A stretch of 34,781 nucleotides of DNA from Halorubrum kocurii JCM 14978 (GTDB lineage: Archaea > Halobacteriota > Halobacteria > Halobacteriales > Haloferacaceae). The notes beneath the pieces were generated by a model. The model was not told the DNA's origin, searched no databases, and worked only from the letters and a program-made list of their open reading frames with translations. Shown here piece after piece: positions 1 through 7,338 of the stretch. A program made the position numbers and the translations under genes. Location: assembly GCF_000337355.1 (NCBI RefSeq), contig NZ_AOJH01000080.1, positions 1-34,781 of the forward strand, in the 5' to 3' direction. Positions within the stretch are counted from its first letter, which is position 1. The number at the start of each line of letters is the position of its first letter.

Positions 1-149
1 GGTACGCGGAGCTGCAGGAGCTGGTCGCGCTCGTCGAGCAGGGCGACGTCGACCTCCACACCAGCCGTTACGACCTCGGTGACGTGAACACGGTCGCGGA
101 GAAGCTCGAACACGGCGAGATCGACGGCCGCGCGGTGATCACGCCCTGA
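1..149 (+). CDS. Zinc-dependent alcohol dehydrogenase, C-terminal end (partial)
   Basis: Only the last 48 codons are present; the gene enters from the left edge and stops with TGA at 147-149. The residues (AELQELVALVEQGDVDLH, then DLGDVNTVAEKLEHGEIDGR and a final AVITP) match the C-terminal tail of medium-chain zinc alcohol dehydrogenases, where this segment packs against the NAD(P)-binding fold. Such enzymes oxidise alcohols or reduce aldehydes with NAD(P). The catalytic zinc ligands and the GxGxxG motif lie outside the window, so substrate and even catalytic competence cannot be judged. The stop codon is the start of a 30-base tandem repeat that runs into the spacer. Confidence 0.75.
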   Translation, partial: YAELQELVALVEQGDVDLHTSRYDLGDVNTVAEKLEHGEIDGRAVITP

Positions 150-213
150 GCCGCCGGCCATGCGGCGATCTCGCCCTGAGCCGCCGGCAGCGCCGTGCGC
201 TCGCCCTGAGCCG
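142..213. repeat. 30-bp tandem repeat across a stop codon
   Basis: The 12-mer CGCCCTGAGCCG occurs at 142-153, 172-183 and 202-213, spaced exactly 30 bases apart. The bases between the first two copies are also largely alike (CCGGC following). The first copy contains the TGA stop of the upstream dehydrogenase. No gene lies in the rest of the spacer up to 293. Confidence 0.8.
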
Positions 214-263
214 AACGTGCGGTCGAGAGTCGACCGTCGAGACCCGGCGCAGCCCGCAGAAGA

Positions 264-270
264 TTTTTAT
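264..270 (+). promoter_or_regulatory. TATA-like box for the lipoprotein gene
   Basis: TTTTTAT at 264-270 lies about 24-30 bases before the ATG at 294 in otherwise G+C-rich DNA. This spacing suggests a leaderless transcript starting at or next to the start codon. Confidence 0.6.
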
Positions 271-293
271 CGTCCGTTACGAACGCACAGGTT

Positions 294-1706
294 ATGGACC
301 GTAGAGCCCTCCTCTCCGCAATCGGCGGGTCCGTCGTAGCATTCTCCGGGTGCGCCGAGGACGCCGGCACGGATCCCGCGGCGAACGGGACCGACGGCGG
401 GACAACGGGGACCGACGGCCAGAGATCGGACGACGGCGAGGGATCGGACGACGGTACGTCCGGCTCGGTCGACGTCGAGCTTCGGACGGTGTCGCACGTC
501 GTCACCGCGTACGAGCCGTCGCCGAGCCGCGGGATCGACCCGGAGCACGTCGTTCCCGAGGCGGAGGTTCCGGCCGCGCTGCGCGAACCGCTCGCCGAGG
601 CGCGCGACGGCGGGTTCGAAACCGACGACCCCGACGACGCCCTGCTGGCCGCGGTCGACGAGTTCCGCGTCTACGACAGCGGCCAGCTGAAGCCGTACGT
701 CGAGCTAGACGGGACGCGCTACGCGTTCGACCCCACCCTCCCGACGTTCACCGCGGAACTCCTCGACGAGCCGGCCGACGAGTACGACGAGGACCGGGTT
801 TTACGAGAGGCGAGAGAGCGCGACGAAATCGACTCGGCGGCGGTCGAGACGTTCGTCGATGCGTTGACCTCGGACGGCCCGAGCGTGGCGCGCGCGGAGT
901 ACCGGCGCTGTGACCTCCCGGACGCAGTCGCGGCGTTCCTCGACGAGCACGACTACCTGGCGGACCAGTTCGGCGTCTCCCGGATCCGCACGGCGGTCGA
1001 GAACGAGGACCCGCCGTACGCGATCACGGTGCGCGAGCTGTCCACGGAGGACATGTGGGAGCGCCCGGTGATCGACGAGTCGGAACTCGACGCCGAACTG
1101 GTCACCTTCTTCGAGCGCGCGCTGGCGTCGGAACACCGGGAGCCCGCGCTGCCGGGCGACGACCGCAGCCAGCTCTTCGCCGACGACGTGCCGGACGCGT
1201 ACGAGGCGTTCACCGCGGAGCGCGACGACCCGGTCTATTACCAGATCGACGGGACGGTGTACGACATCGGCGTCGGCGAGCCTCGATACGATCGGCTCCC
1301 GGTGTCGGTCTCGGTCGCCCCGAGCGAGGACGCGCCCCGCGAGTTCGCGCTCGCGGTCGCACCGGCGCCCGGAAACGTCGACGACGACGTCGAGGGGCCG
1401 TACACGTTCACGAGCCGGGGCGCGTTGCCGAGCGCTCTCTGGGTGCTCAACGACGGCGAGCGGTGGCCGCTGGAGATCGTCGAGAGTGACGGCGTCGAGG
1501 GTCCGCGGCCGAGCCGCCCCGACGGCGAGGCCCTGGAGTCGGTCGAGGCGGGCGGCGAGATGACCGCGACGTACGCGGTCCCGGAGTCGCTCCCCGCGGG
1601 CACGTACGTGAGCCGCGGGCTGTTCGGGATGTCCTGGGGCGTCACCGGTCAGACGCCGGACGAACACGGGACGTACCCGTTCGATCTGGGGATTACGATC
1701 GAGTAA
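294..1706 (+). CDS. Secreted lipoprotein of unknown function
   Basis: A 470-residue protein starting MDRRALLSAIGGSVVAFSGC. The twin arginine (R3-R4), the short hydrophobic stretch and the FSGC lipobox ending at Cys20 indicate Tat export and lipid anchoring on the outside of the membrane, the usual route for haloarchaeal lipoproteins. Residues 21-60 are a low-complexity Asp/Gly/Thr/Ser linker. The rest is soluble and acidic. Around residues 90-150, 200-255 and 262-340 it shows similar helical stretches (PAALREPLAEA, PDAVAAFLDEH, ELVTFFERALA), two of which are followed by DGTRYAF or DGTVYDI strands, suggesting diverged internal repeats. The C-terminal 130 residues look like a beta-sandwich. No family is recognised. 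A TATA-like box at 264-270 supports the start. Confidence 0.85.
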   Translation: MDRRALLSAIGGSVVAFSGCAEDAGTDPAANGTDGGTTGTDGQRSDDGEGSDDGTSGSVDVELRTVSHVVTAYEPSPSRGIDPEHVVPEAEVPAALREPLAEARDGGFETDDPDDALLAAVDEFRVYDSGQLKPYVELDGTRYAFDPTLPTFTAELLDEPADEYDEDRVLREARERDEIDSAAVETFVDALTSDGPSVARAEYRRCDLPDAVAAFLDEHDYLADQFGVSRIRTAVENEDPPYAITVRELSTEDMWERPVIDESELDAELVTFFERALASEHREPALPGDDRSQLFADDVPDAYEAFTAERDDPVYYQIDGTVYDIGVGEPRYDRLPVSVSVAPSEDAPREFALAVAPAPGNVDDDVEGPYTFTSRGALPSALWVLNDGERWPLEIVESDGVEGPRPSRPDGEALESVEAGGEMTATYAVPESLPAGTYVSRGLFGMSWGVTGQTPDEHGTYPFDLGITIE

Positions 1707-1849
1707 ACGCGGCCGCCATCTCACGATCGACGAGTGCCTCCGGCGACCGTGCCGGCGGGACACCCCCGGCGGAGTGGGGGTTGTCGGAGACACAAATCGA
1801 CGCTTCACCAACGGGAAGGCCTTTCGCACGCGTTTGCGAACTTCCGGGC

Positions 1850-2332
1850 ATGGTTCCGTCCCTCCGGTCCGAGTTCGGGCCCTCGTCTCCGCGTCGGTGG
1901 GCGCTGCTCGCCGGCGTCTATGCGTTCGGCTGCGGCGCGGTCACGGCCCGCCTGCTGTCGGACGTGCTGCGCGTCTTTGTTGAGGTGATCGGTCTCCCGC
2001 CGTCCTTCCCGGTGCCGCTTCTCGCTGTGCCGGCGCTCCTCGTCGGGAGCGGGGTCTGGTGGCTGCTCGTCGAACGGAACGCGGCGTACACGTACCCGGC
2101 CGGGATCGCGTACGGGGCGCTCACGGCCCTCGTCACCGGGCTCGTCTGGACGGCTTGGTTCGTCGTGGTCTGGAGCGTCGATCTGCTCGCCGCCGGCCCC
2201 ACCCCGCTCCTCGTCGGACTCGTCCTCGCGCTCACGACGGTCGCAGGGGTGCTGATCGGACCGCCGATACTCTTCTTCCGCCGACGGAGCAGGGAACGGT
2301 CGGACGCCGCCGCGACCGCTAACTCCTTGTGA
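1850..2332 (+). CDS. Four-helix membrane protein, unknown function
   Basis: A 160-residue protein from ATG 1850 (MVPSLRSEFGPSSPRRWALL). An in-frame ATG-like extension exists to 1781, but its residues are polar, not membrane-like, and lack a matching promoter, so the internal ATG is preferred. Four hydrophobic helices can be seen at about residues 17-40, 54-74, 84-110 and 119-142. The protein ends in an Arg-rich, Ser/Ala tail (FFRRRSRERSD), likely cytoplasmic by the positive-inside rule. No catalytic motif is visible. It ends 21 bases before the E1 alpha gene on the same strand, so the two may be co-transcribed, but this need not mean a shared function. Confidence 0.7.
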   Translation: MVPSLRSEFGPSSPRRWALLAGVYAFGCGAVTARLLSDVLRVFVEVIGLPPSFPVPLLAVPALLVGSGVWWLLVERNAAYTYPAGIAYGALTALVTGLVWTAWFVVVWSVDLLAAGPTPLLVGLVLALTTVAGVLIGPPILFFRRRSRERSDAAATANSL

Positions 2333-2353
2333 CCAGAACGCACACCGAACGCC

Positions 2354-3541
2354 ATGGACGAGAACGGTGCCGAGGCCGCCGACTCCACCGATTCGATCGC
2401 CGACCCCCTCGCCGACGAAGACGTCTACCGCGTGATCGGTCCGGACGGCACCCCGCTGCCGGACGCGACGGTCCCCGACCTGTCCGACGAGCGGTTCCGC
2501 GACATCTACCGCGACCTCGTGACCACCCGCCGCTTCGACGAGCGGGCGGTGAGCCTCCAGCGACAGGGGCGGATCGGGACGTACGCGCCCTGTGCGGGAC
2601 AGGAAGGGTCGGCGGTCGGGTCGACCCACGCGCTCGCGGACCGCGACCTGATCAGCTACCAGTACCGCGAGCACGGCGCGGTCGTCGCCCGGGACCTCCT
2701 CGGCGAGTACCTCCCCTACTGGATGGGCCACGAGTCTGGGACCGAGGCGATCACCGGGGGCAACGTCTTCCCGTTGAACATCGGGATCGCGGCGCATCTC
2801 CCGCACGCGGTCGGGGCCGCGTGGGCGTTCGACTACCGGGACGAGGACCGCGTCGTCGCCGTTCACTTCGGCGACGGCGCGACCAGTGAGGGAGACTTCC
2901 ACGAGGCGATGAACTTCGCGGGCGTCTTCGACGCGCCGACGCTCTTCTGCTGTCACAACAACGGCTGGGCGATCTCGGTCCCCGAGTCGCGTCAGACCGC
3001 GAGCGACACCTTCGCGGGGAAGGCGGCCGCCTACGGCTTCGACGGCGTCCGAGTCGACGGGATGGACCCGCTCGCGAGCTACGCCGTGACGCGGGCGGCC
3101 GCCGACCGGGCGCGCGGCGATGGGGACGAAGGCAGTTCCGCGGACGGAGACGGGTCGGAGGACGGTGACCCCGACCCCCGCCCCGCCCTCATCGAGTTCG
3201 TCGAGTACCGGTTCGGCGCGCACACCACGGCCGACGACCCGACCGCCTACCGCGACCCAGACGACGTGGACCCGTGGCGCGCGCTCGACCCGCTCGACCG
3301 CATGGAGGCGTTCCTGCGGGAGACCGACCGGATCGACGACGAGGGCGTCGCGGCGATTCAGGAGGAGGCCGACGAGGTCGTTGCCGACGCGATCGACCTC
3401 GCGGAGTCGGTCGACCCGGACCCGAGCGACATGTTCGACCACGCGTACGCAGAGTTCCCGCCCGAAATTCGGCGTCAGCGCGACGAGCTGCTCGCGGCCG
3501 TCGACGAGCACGGGGAGGAGGCGTTCCGGCGGGAGGAGTAG
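2354..3541 (+). CDS. 2-oxoacid dehydrogenase E1 component, alpha subunit
   Basis: A 395-residue thiamine-diphosphate enzyme subunit. The TPP/Mg motif is GDGATSEGDFHEAMNFAG from about residue 173, with the closing Asn in CHNNGWAIS near 203. RRFDERAVSLQRQGRIGTYA, YREHGAVVARD and RFGAHTTADDP are typical of the alpha subunit of branched-chain 2-oxoacid or pyruvate dehydrogenase complexes, which decarboxylate the oxoacid and pass the acyl group to lipoyl-E2. An acidic Gly/Asp/Ser insert (about 254-276) interrupts the usual sequence before PALIEFVEYRFG. No E1 beta, E2 or E3 gene is nearby: the next gene is on the other strand. This is therefore an orphan alpha subunit, and its partner must be elsewhere. 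The exact substrate cannot be read from the sequence. Confidence 0.88.
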   Translation: MDENGAEAADSTDSIADPLADEDVYRVIGPDGTPLPDATVPDLSDERFRDIYRDLVTTRRFDERAVSLQRQGRIGTYAPCAGQEGSAVGSTHALADRDLISYQYREHGAVVARDLLGEYLPYWMGHESGTEAITGGNVFPLNIGIAAHLPHAVGAAWAFDYRDEDRVVAVHFGDGATSEGDFHEAMNFAGVFDAPTLFCCHNNGWAISVPESRQTASDTFAGKAAAYGFDGVRVDGMDPLASYAVTRAAADRARGDGDEGSSADGDGSEDGDPDPRPALIEFVEYRFGAHTTADDPTAYRDPDDVDPWRALDPLDRMEAFLRETDRIDDEGVAAIQEEADEVVADAIDLAESVDPDPSDMFDHAYAEFPPEIRRQRDELLAAVDEHGEEAFRREE

Positions 3542-3569
3542 GAAGCGGGCGCGTCGCTGGCGCGCGGCG

Positions 3570-4886
3570 TTACAGGTAGCCACCCGCCGCCTCGGCCGCC
3601 GTCCGCCCGCTCTCCAGGGCGCCCTGAATCGACGACCACTCCGTGTAGTCGCCGGCGAGGACGACCGGCCCCTCCGGGTCGTCTGGGTCCGGAAGACTGG
3701 CGTGGACGCCCGGCGGCTGCGCGAACTGCGCGAACCGAACCCGGTTGACGTCGACGGTCTCGAGCCCGGCGAAGTCGCGTTCCGGGTACCACGCCGCCAG
3801 CGCGTCCCGGACGTCGTCGCGGAGGGCGTCCGCGGGGCGGTCCAGGGACTCCTCGCCGAGGAACGTCGCGGCGAGCAGCGCGCGGTCGTCGGGCGCGTAC
3901 TCGGGGGCCACCTCCGACATCGGAATCACGGCGTTGGGCGACTCCTCGGCCGCGTTGAGCAGGATGCGTTTCCCCGTCTCGAACGACGCGCCCGCGGGGA
4001 GCGCGTACCAGCCGGTCACGTTCGGAACCGCCTCCGTGGGGATCGACTCGACGCCCGTGAGCCGTCGGGCCTCCGGCGGCGTGGCCGCGACGACGACCGC
4101 GTCGGTCTCGCGGGTCGACCCGTCCGCGAGTTCGACGGTCGCGCCCTCGGCGTCGGCCGCGCCGGTCCGGAACGGGATCCGGCCCTGGCCCGCGGTCCGG
4201 ACCGTTTCCACGTCGGCGCCGGTCTCGATCGTCACCCCTGCCTCGCGGGCCCGGTCGGCGAGCGACTCGGGGATCGCGCTCATCCCCTCGGCCGGGACGC
4301 CGATGGCGCCGCGGCCCATCGCGCGGAAGGTGTACTCGAACACCTCCTTCGAGGTCGAGAGGCTCCGGTCGAGGGTGATACCGCCGTAGAACGGCTCGAC
4401 GAAGTTCTCGACGTACTCGTCGGCGAACCCCCAGTCGCGGAGGTACTCGCGGATCGAGGAGTCGTCCGGGCCGCCGAAGAAGTCGTCCGCGTCGCGGTTC
4501 GAGAGGTCGTACCGGAGCGCGAGCGTCCGGAGCTTGTCGGAGAACGAGACCTCGTCGTTCAGCAGCGAGGGGATCGCCCCGAGGGGGTCGCGGAGCGGGT
4601 CCGACAGCGTAGCGCGCGACCCCGGCCGACAGATCGTCGCGCCGGGAGCGAACCGGCGAATGTCGAGGGCGTCGGCGTCGAGCTCGGCCGCGACCGCCGG
4701 GTAGCTCGTGAACAGCACCTGGAAGCCGCGGTCGAGGGTGAAGCCGTCGACGGTCTCGGTGCGGACGCGCCCGCCGACCTCGGGCCGTCGCTCGTACAGC
4801 GTCACGTCCGCGCCCGCCTCGGCGAGCCGAGCCGCCGCGACGAGCCCCGCGAGCCCGCCGCCGACGACCGTCACGTCTCCGTTCAT
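3570..4886 (-). CDS. FAD-dependent amine-oxidase/phytoene-desaturase-type oxidoreductase
   Basis: A 438-residue flavoprotein. The start ATG is at 4884-4886; upstream in-frame codons are Arg-rich and non-family-like. The N-terminus VVGGGLAGLVAAARLAEAG, followed by LYERRPEVGGRVRTE, is the dinucleotide-binding fold plus the GGR(V)xT motif of the amine oxidase, protoporphyrinogen oxidase and carotenoid desaturase superfamily. The C-terminus VVLAGDYTEWSSIQGALESG closes the FAD site. The family oxidises amines or desaturates isoprenoids; which applies here is unknown, and no carotenoid genes are adjacent. A strong TATA box (minus-strand GCTTATAAA, 4909-4917) sits about 25 bases before the ATG, consistent with a leaderless message divergent from the gene at 4979. 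Confidence 0.85.
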   Translation of the reverse strand: MNGDVTVVGGGLAGLVAAARLAEAGADVTLYERRPEVGGRVRTETVDGFTLDRGFQVLFTSYPAVAAELDADALDIRRFAPGATICRPGSRATLSDPLRDPLGAIPSLLNDEVSFSDKLRTLALRYDLSNRDADDFFGGPDDSSIREYLRDWGFADEYVENFVEPFYGGITLDRSLSTSKEVFEYTFRAMGRGAIGVPAEGMSAIPESLADRAREAGVTIETGADVETVRTAGQGRIPFRTGAADAEGATVELADGSTRETDAVVVAATPPEARRLTGVESIPTEAVPNVTGWYALPAGASFETGKRILLNAAEESPNAVIPMSEVAPEYAPDDRALLAATFLGEESLDRPADALRDDVRDALAAWYPERDFAGLETVDVNRVRFAQFAQPPGVHASLPDPDDPEGPVVLAGDYTEWSSIQGALESGRTAAEAAGGYL

Positions 4887-4908
4887 ACGTGTGGTATCGG
4901 GTCGCGGG

Positions 4909-4917
4909 TTTATAAGC
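4909..4917 (-). promoter_or_regulatory. TATA box of the FAD oxidoreductase gene
   Basis: The minus strand reads GCTTATAAA, centred about 27 bases before the ATG at 4886. It supports choosing this internal ATG over the longer open frame. Confidence 0.65.
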
Positions 4918-4978
4918 GCCTGCGGGTCGAGTCCGTCGCGGTGACCACGCTTTTGTCGGGACCACGCGAGTTTCACGT

Positions 4979-5539
4979 GTGGATCGAGTTGCACTCGGCC
5001 GGTGGCTATCCCTCGCCCTCGTCCCGCTCGGTGTCGGGCTGTCCGTCGGCGGTTCGAGCACGGGATCCGCGCTCGGTGTGTCGGTCGTCCTGTTCGGACT
5101 GGCCGGATTCCGGCTGTCACACCGGCTGTTCGACCCGGACGCCGCCTCGCCGGGGAGTGCCATCGACGCGCGAGTTGCGGACCTCTTCCAGCTCGGCGCC
5201 GCGCTCCTCGTATTCGCGTTTCTCACTGCCGCCTCGGGCCGGTTCGAGTCCCTCTCGTCCGTCGGCGCTTCCCTCCGGTCTCCGTGGGATTTCGCCGTCA
5301 TCGCCGTCGTCGACGGGGTGTTTCTCGGTGGCGGCATGGCGGTTCTCACGTACCGATGGGGTCGGCTCCGAGCCGTGAGCCAGACGGTCGGGGTCCGAGC
5401 GATCGGCGGCGCCGCCACGTTCGGGACGTACCTCGCGCTCCTCGTCGCGGCGCCCTCGGCGGCGTTCCTGTACGCCGCGGTGTACACGCTCGCTCGCTCG
5501 ATCGCGCTCTTCCGGCTGCCTCCCTCGTCGCAGTGGTGA
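4979..5539 (+). CDS. Membrane protein of unknown function
   Basis: A 186-residue protein starting with GTG (MDRVALGRWLSLALVPLGVG). About five hydrophobic segments can be seen, near residues 8-25, 28-45, 68-88, 105-125 and 140-170, with short charged loops (SHRLFDPD, TYRWGRLR). There is no known motif. The start is supported by GCTTTTGTC at about 4948-4956, some 27 bases upstream. It is transcribed divergently from the FAD oxidoreductase with a 92-base shared promoter region. It is followed directly by dispersed repeat copy A in the same orientation. Confidence 0.7.
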   Translation: MDRVALGRWLSLALVPLGVGLSVGGSSTGSALGVSVVLFGLAGFRLSHRLFDPDAASPGSAIDARVADLFQLGAALLVFAFLTAASGRFESLSSVGASLRSPWDFAVIAVVDGVFLGGGMAVLTYRWGRLRAVSQTVGVRAIGGAATFGTYLALLVAAPSAAFLYAAVYTLARSIALFRLPPSSQW

Positions 5540-6049
5540 GCTTCCCGAACCGGTGAGCGATCCGGGTTCGGTCGTGTCGCGGGATCGACGTGTGTCGCTC
5601 GCGAGGCGAAGTCGAACGCGAACTCCATTAAATCCTAGCCGGTCATTTATAACTCGCTCCTGCTGTGAAGAACACCTCCAAAGCCCCAGCCGCTCGTTTA
5701 TAAGAGTTGACTGCGGATCGCCGAAGAACACCTCCAAAGCCCCAGCCGCGAGGACTCGCGCGGCTCGCTGCGGTCCTCGGTCAGTCGCTTCGCTCCTTCC
5801 CTGTGGTCCTTGCGTCGCCGTGCTTCGCCCTCGCGACTGCCCCTTTGAGTCCAACCCCGACCGCACAGCACCGCAACCTCACACCTCCCCAACCTCGTCG
5901 CTCACTTCGTTCGCGACTCCCTCGCACGGGCTGTTCGCGCCCTATCGGTCGCTCACAGGCGCGCGCCACCGCACGGGCCGCGGTGTCATTTCGATCACGG
6001 TCCGTCTCCGAGAGGGAAGCGATTAGTCGCCGCCGCCGCAAGGGCCGGT
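5540..6049. other. Gene-free spacer holding repeat copy A
   Basis: No coding region is supported here. The first 100 bases are ordinary spacer, 5643-5968 is the dispersed repeat, and the last 80 bases hold the promoter region of the next gene, where GCGATTAGTC near 6020 is a weak TATA candidate about 28 bases before the ATG at 6050. Confidence 0.7.
5643..5968 (+). repeat. Dispersed non-coding repeat, copy A, with TATA-bearing tandem units
   Basis: About 326 bases with no convincing reading frame, matched by an inverted copy at 18189-18529. It opens with two units, each a TTTATAA (5646-5652, 5697-5703) followed 14-20 bases later by a 27-base block at 5667-5693 and 5723-5749 that contains TCCAAAGCCCCAGCCGC. 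A decayed block end, CCTAGCCGGTC, precedes the first TATA. A tail of about 220 bases follows, with shared stretches such as GCCCCTTTGAGTC and CCTCACACCTCCCCA. No transposase and no terminal inverted repeats are seen. The TATA placement would suit transcription starting at the conserved block. Confidence 0.85.
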
Positions 6050-7276
6050 ATGGAGTCGACGGAGACGACGACGGCGTTCCGCGGGCTGCAGAGTCGCGCG
6101 TCGGGTCGCGTCCACGAGACGGCCGACCCGACGACCGTGTCGGCCGACGAGCAGGCGCGCGGGCTCGACCCCGCCTACGACTACGACGCGGTCGACCCGG
6201 AGACGCTCTTGGGGTCCCCGCGGGACGGCCCCGCCGGGACGGGCCGCGGCCACTGGCGCTTCGACGCGCTGCTCCCGTTCCCGGCCGCGACCGCGATTTC
6301 GGCCGGCGAGGGCGCCACGCCGCTCGTCCCGACGGAGCGGCTCGCCGACGAGCTCGACGTCGACGCGGTGTACGTCAAAGACGAGGGGCGCAACCCGACG
6401 GGCACCGTGCTCGACCGCGGGCTCTCGGTCGCGCTCACCGCGGTCGCGGCGCGGGCGGCCGAGGGGCAGGACGTCGAGCCGCTCGCGTGCGCCAGCCCGG
6501 GCAACGCCGGGCAGTCGATGGCGGCGTACGCGGGCCGGGCCGACCTGCGCTCGTACTCCTTCGTCCCCTCGCGGTGCGCGTTCTCGAACAAGGCGATGAC
6601 GAACGTCCACGGCGGCGACATGCGCGTGGTCGGCGGGCGGTTCCCGGACGCGGCCGCGGCCGTCGACGAGCAGCTGGAGACGGAGTACACGGACCTCGGC
6701 GAGTTCGCGACGCCGTACCGCCACGACGGCGTGAAGACGCTCGCGTTCGAGCTGGTCGCCGACCTCGACGCGGCGCCCGACGCCGTGGTCGTGCCGACCG
6801 GCTCCGGCGAGGTCGTCGCCGGCGTTTATAAAGGGTTCTCGGAGCTGGAGCGCGTCGGCGCGATCGACGCCGTGCCGAAGGTCGTCGCGGCGCAGGCCGC
6901 GGGCTGCGCGCCGATCGCGGCCGCAGTCGAGCGCGGGCTCGACGAGCCGGAGCCGTGGTCGACGCCGGACACGATCTGCGGCGAGCTGGAGATCGCCGAC
7001 CCCGCGGGCGGCGCAGCCGCGATCGAGGCCGTCACGGAGAGCGGCGGGACCGCGGTGGGCGTCGAGGACGAGGACATCCTCGCGAGCGCGGTCGCGGTCG
7101 CGCAGAACGAGGTCATGGAGATGGGCGCGACCGGCGGCGCCGCGCCCGCCGGCGCGTGGGCGCTCAAGGAGGCGGGGTTCTTCGACGGCGACGAGACGGT
7201 GGTCCTGATCAACAGCGACGCCGGGCTCAAGACGCCGGACGTGCTGCGCAGCCACCTGATGGGCCAGGGGATCTAG
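6050..7276 (+). CDS. Threonine synthase-like PLP-fold protein lacking the catalytic lysine
   Basis: A 408-residue protein of the fold-type IV... more precisely the tryptophan-synthase-beta (fold II) family to which threonine synthase belongs. Family landmarks are YVKDEGRNPTG (108-118), ASPGNAGQSMAAYAGRA, the phosphate loop VPTGSGEVVAGVYKGF and the C-terminal INSDAGLKTPD. The usual NPTGSFKDRG, whose Lys binds pyridoxal phosphate, reads NPTGTVLDRG here, so Lys is Leu121. The codons (ACC GTG CTC GAC CGC) are clear and the frame is intact. Threonine synthase converts O-phosphohomoserine to threonine; without the lysine, that chemistry is doubtful. It could be a non-catalytic paralogue, a binding protein or an enzyme with other chemistry. 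No other threonine-pathway gene is adjacent. Confidence 0.8.
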   Translation: MESTETTTAFRGLQSRASGRVHETADPTTVSADEQARGLDPAYDYDAVDPETLLGSPRDGPAGTGRGHWRFDALLPFPAATAISAGEGATPLVPTERLADELDVDAVYVKDEGRNPTGTVLDRGLSVALTAVAARAAEGQDVEPLACASPGNAGQSMAAYAGRADLRSYSFVPSRCAFSNKAMTNVHGGDMRVVGGRFPDAAAAVDEQLETEYTDLGEFATPYRHDGVKTLAFELVADLDAAPDAVVVPTGSGEVVAGVYKGFSELERVGAIDAVPKVVAAQAAGCAPIAAAVERGLDEPEPWSTPDTICGELEIADPAGGAAAIEAVTESGGTAVGVEDEDILASAVAVAQNEVMEMGATGGAAPAGAWALKEAGFFDGDETVVLINSDAGLKTPDVLRSHLMGQGI

Positions 7277-7308
7277 TCCGGGTCGTCGGGGGTACCGACC
7301 GGGGAACC

Positions 7309-7317
7309 GTTTTTACG
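7309..7317 (+). promoter_or_regulatory. TATA-like box for the GNAT gene
   Basis: GTTTTTACG at 7309-7317 is centred about 26 bases before the ATG at 7339 and marks that ATG as the start within a longer open frame. Confidence 0.6.
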
Positions 7318-7338
7318 TCGCCCCCCGTACGTGCATCC

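Noticed and set aside
142..213. Regularly spaced repeats as a possible CRISPR array
   Set aside because: The units are directly joined tandem copies with no unique spacers of constant length and no cas genes nearby. The same is true of 9086-9211.
1805..3583. 592-codon minus-strand frame antisense to the membrane protein and E1 alpha genes
   Set aside because: Its sequence is a shadow of the E1 alpha gene (runs of Arg, Val, Asp) and the real gene has clear TPP motifs on the plus strand.
3120..5628. Long open frames of more than 700 codons on both strands across the E1 alpha and FAD oxidoreductase genes
   Set aside because: They are Arg/Pro/Gly-rich and show no family motifs. High G+C leaves few stop codons on the antisense and shifted frames of real genes.
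6050..7276. Threonine synthase-like gene as a pseudogene
   Set aside because: The frame is complete, codon use matches its neighbours, and other conserved motifs are intact; only the lysine is lost.
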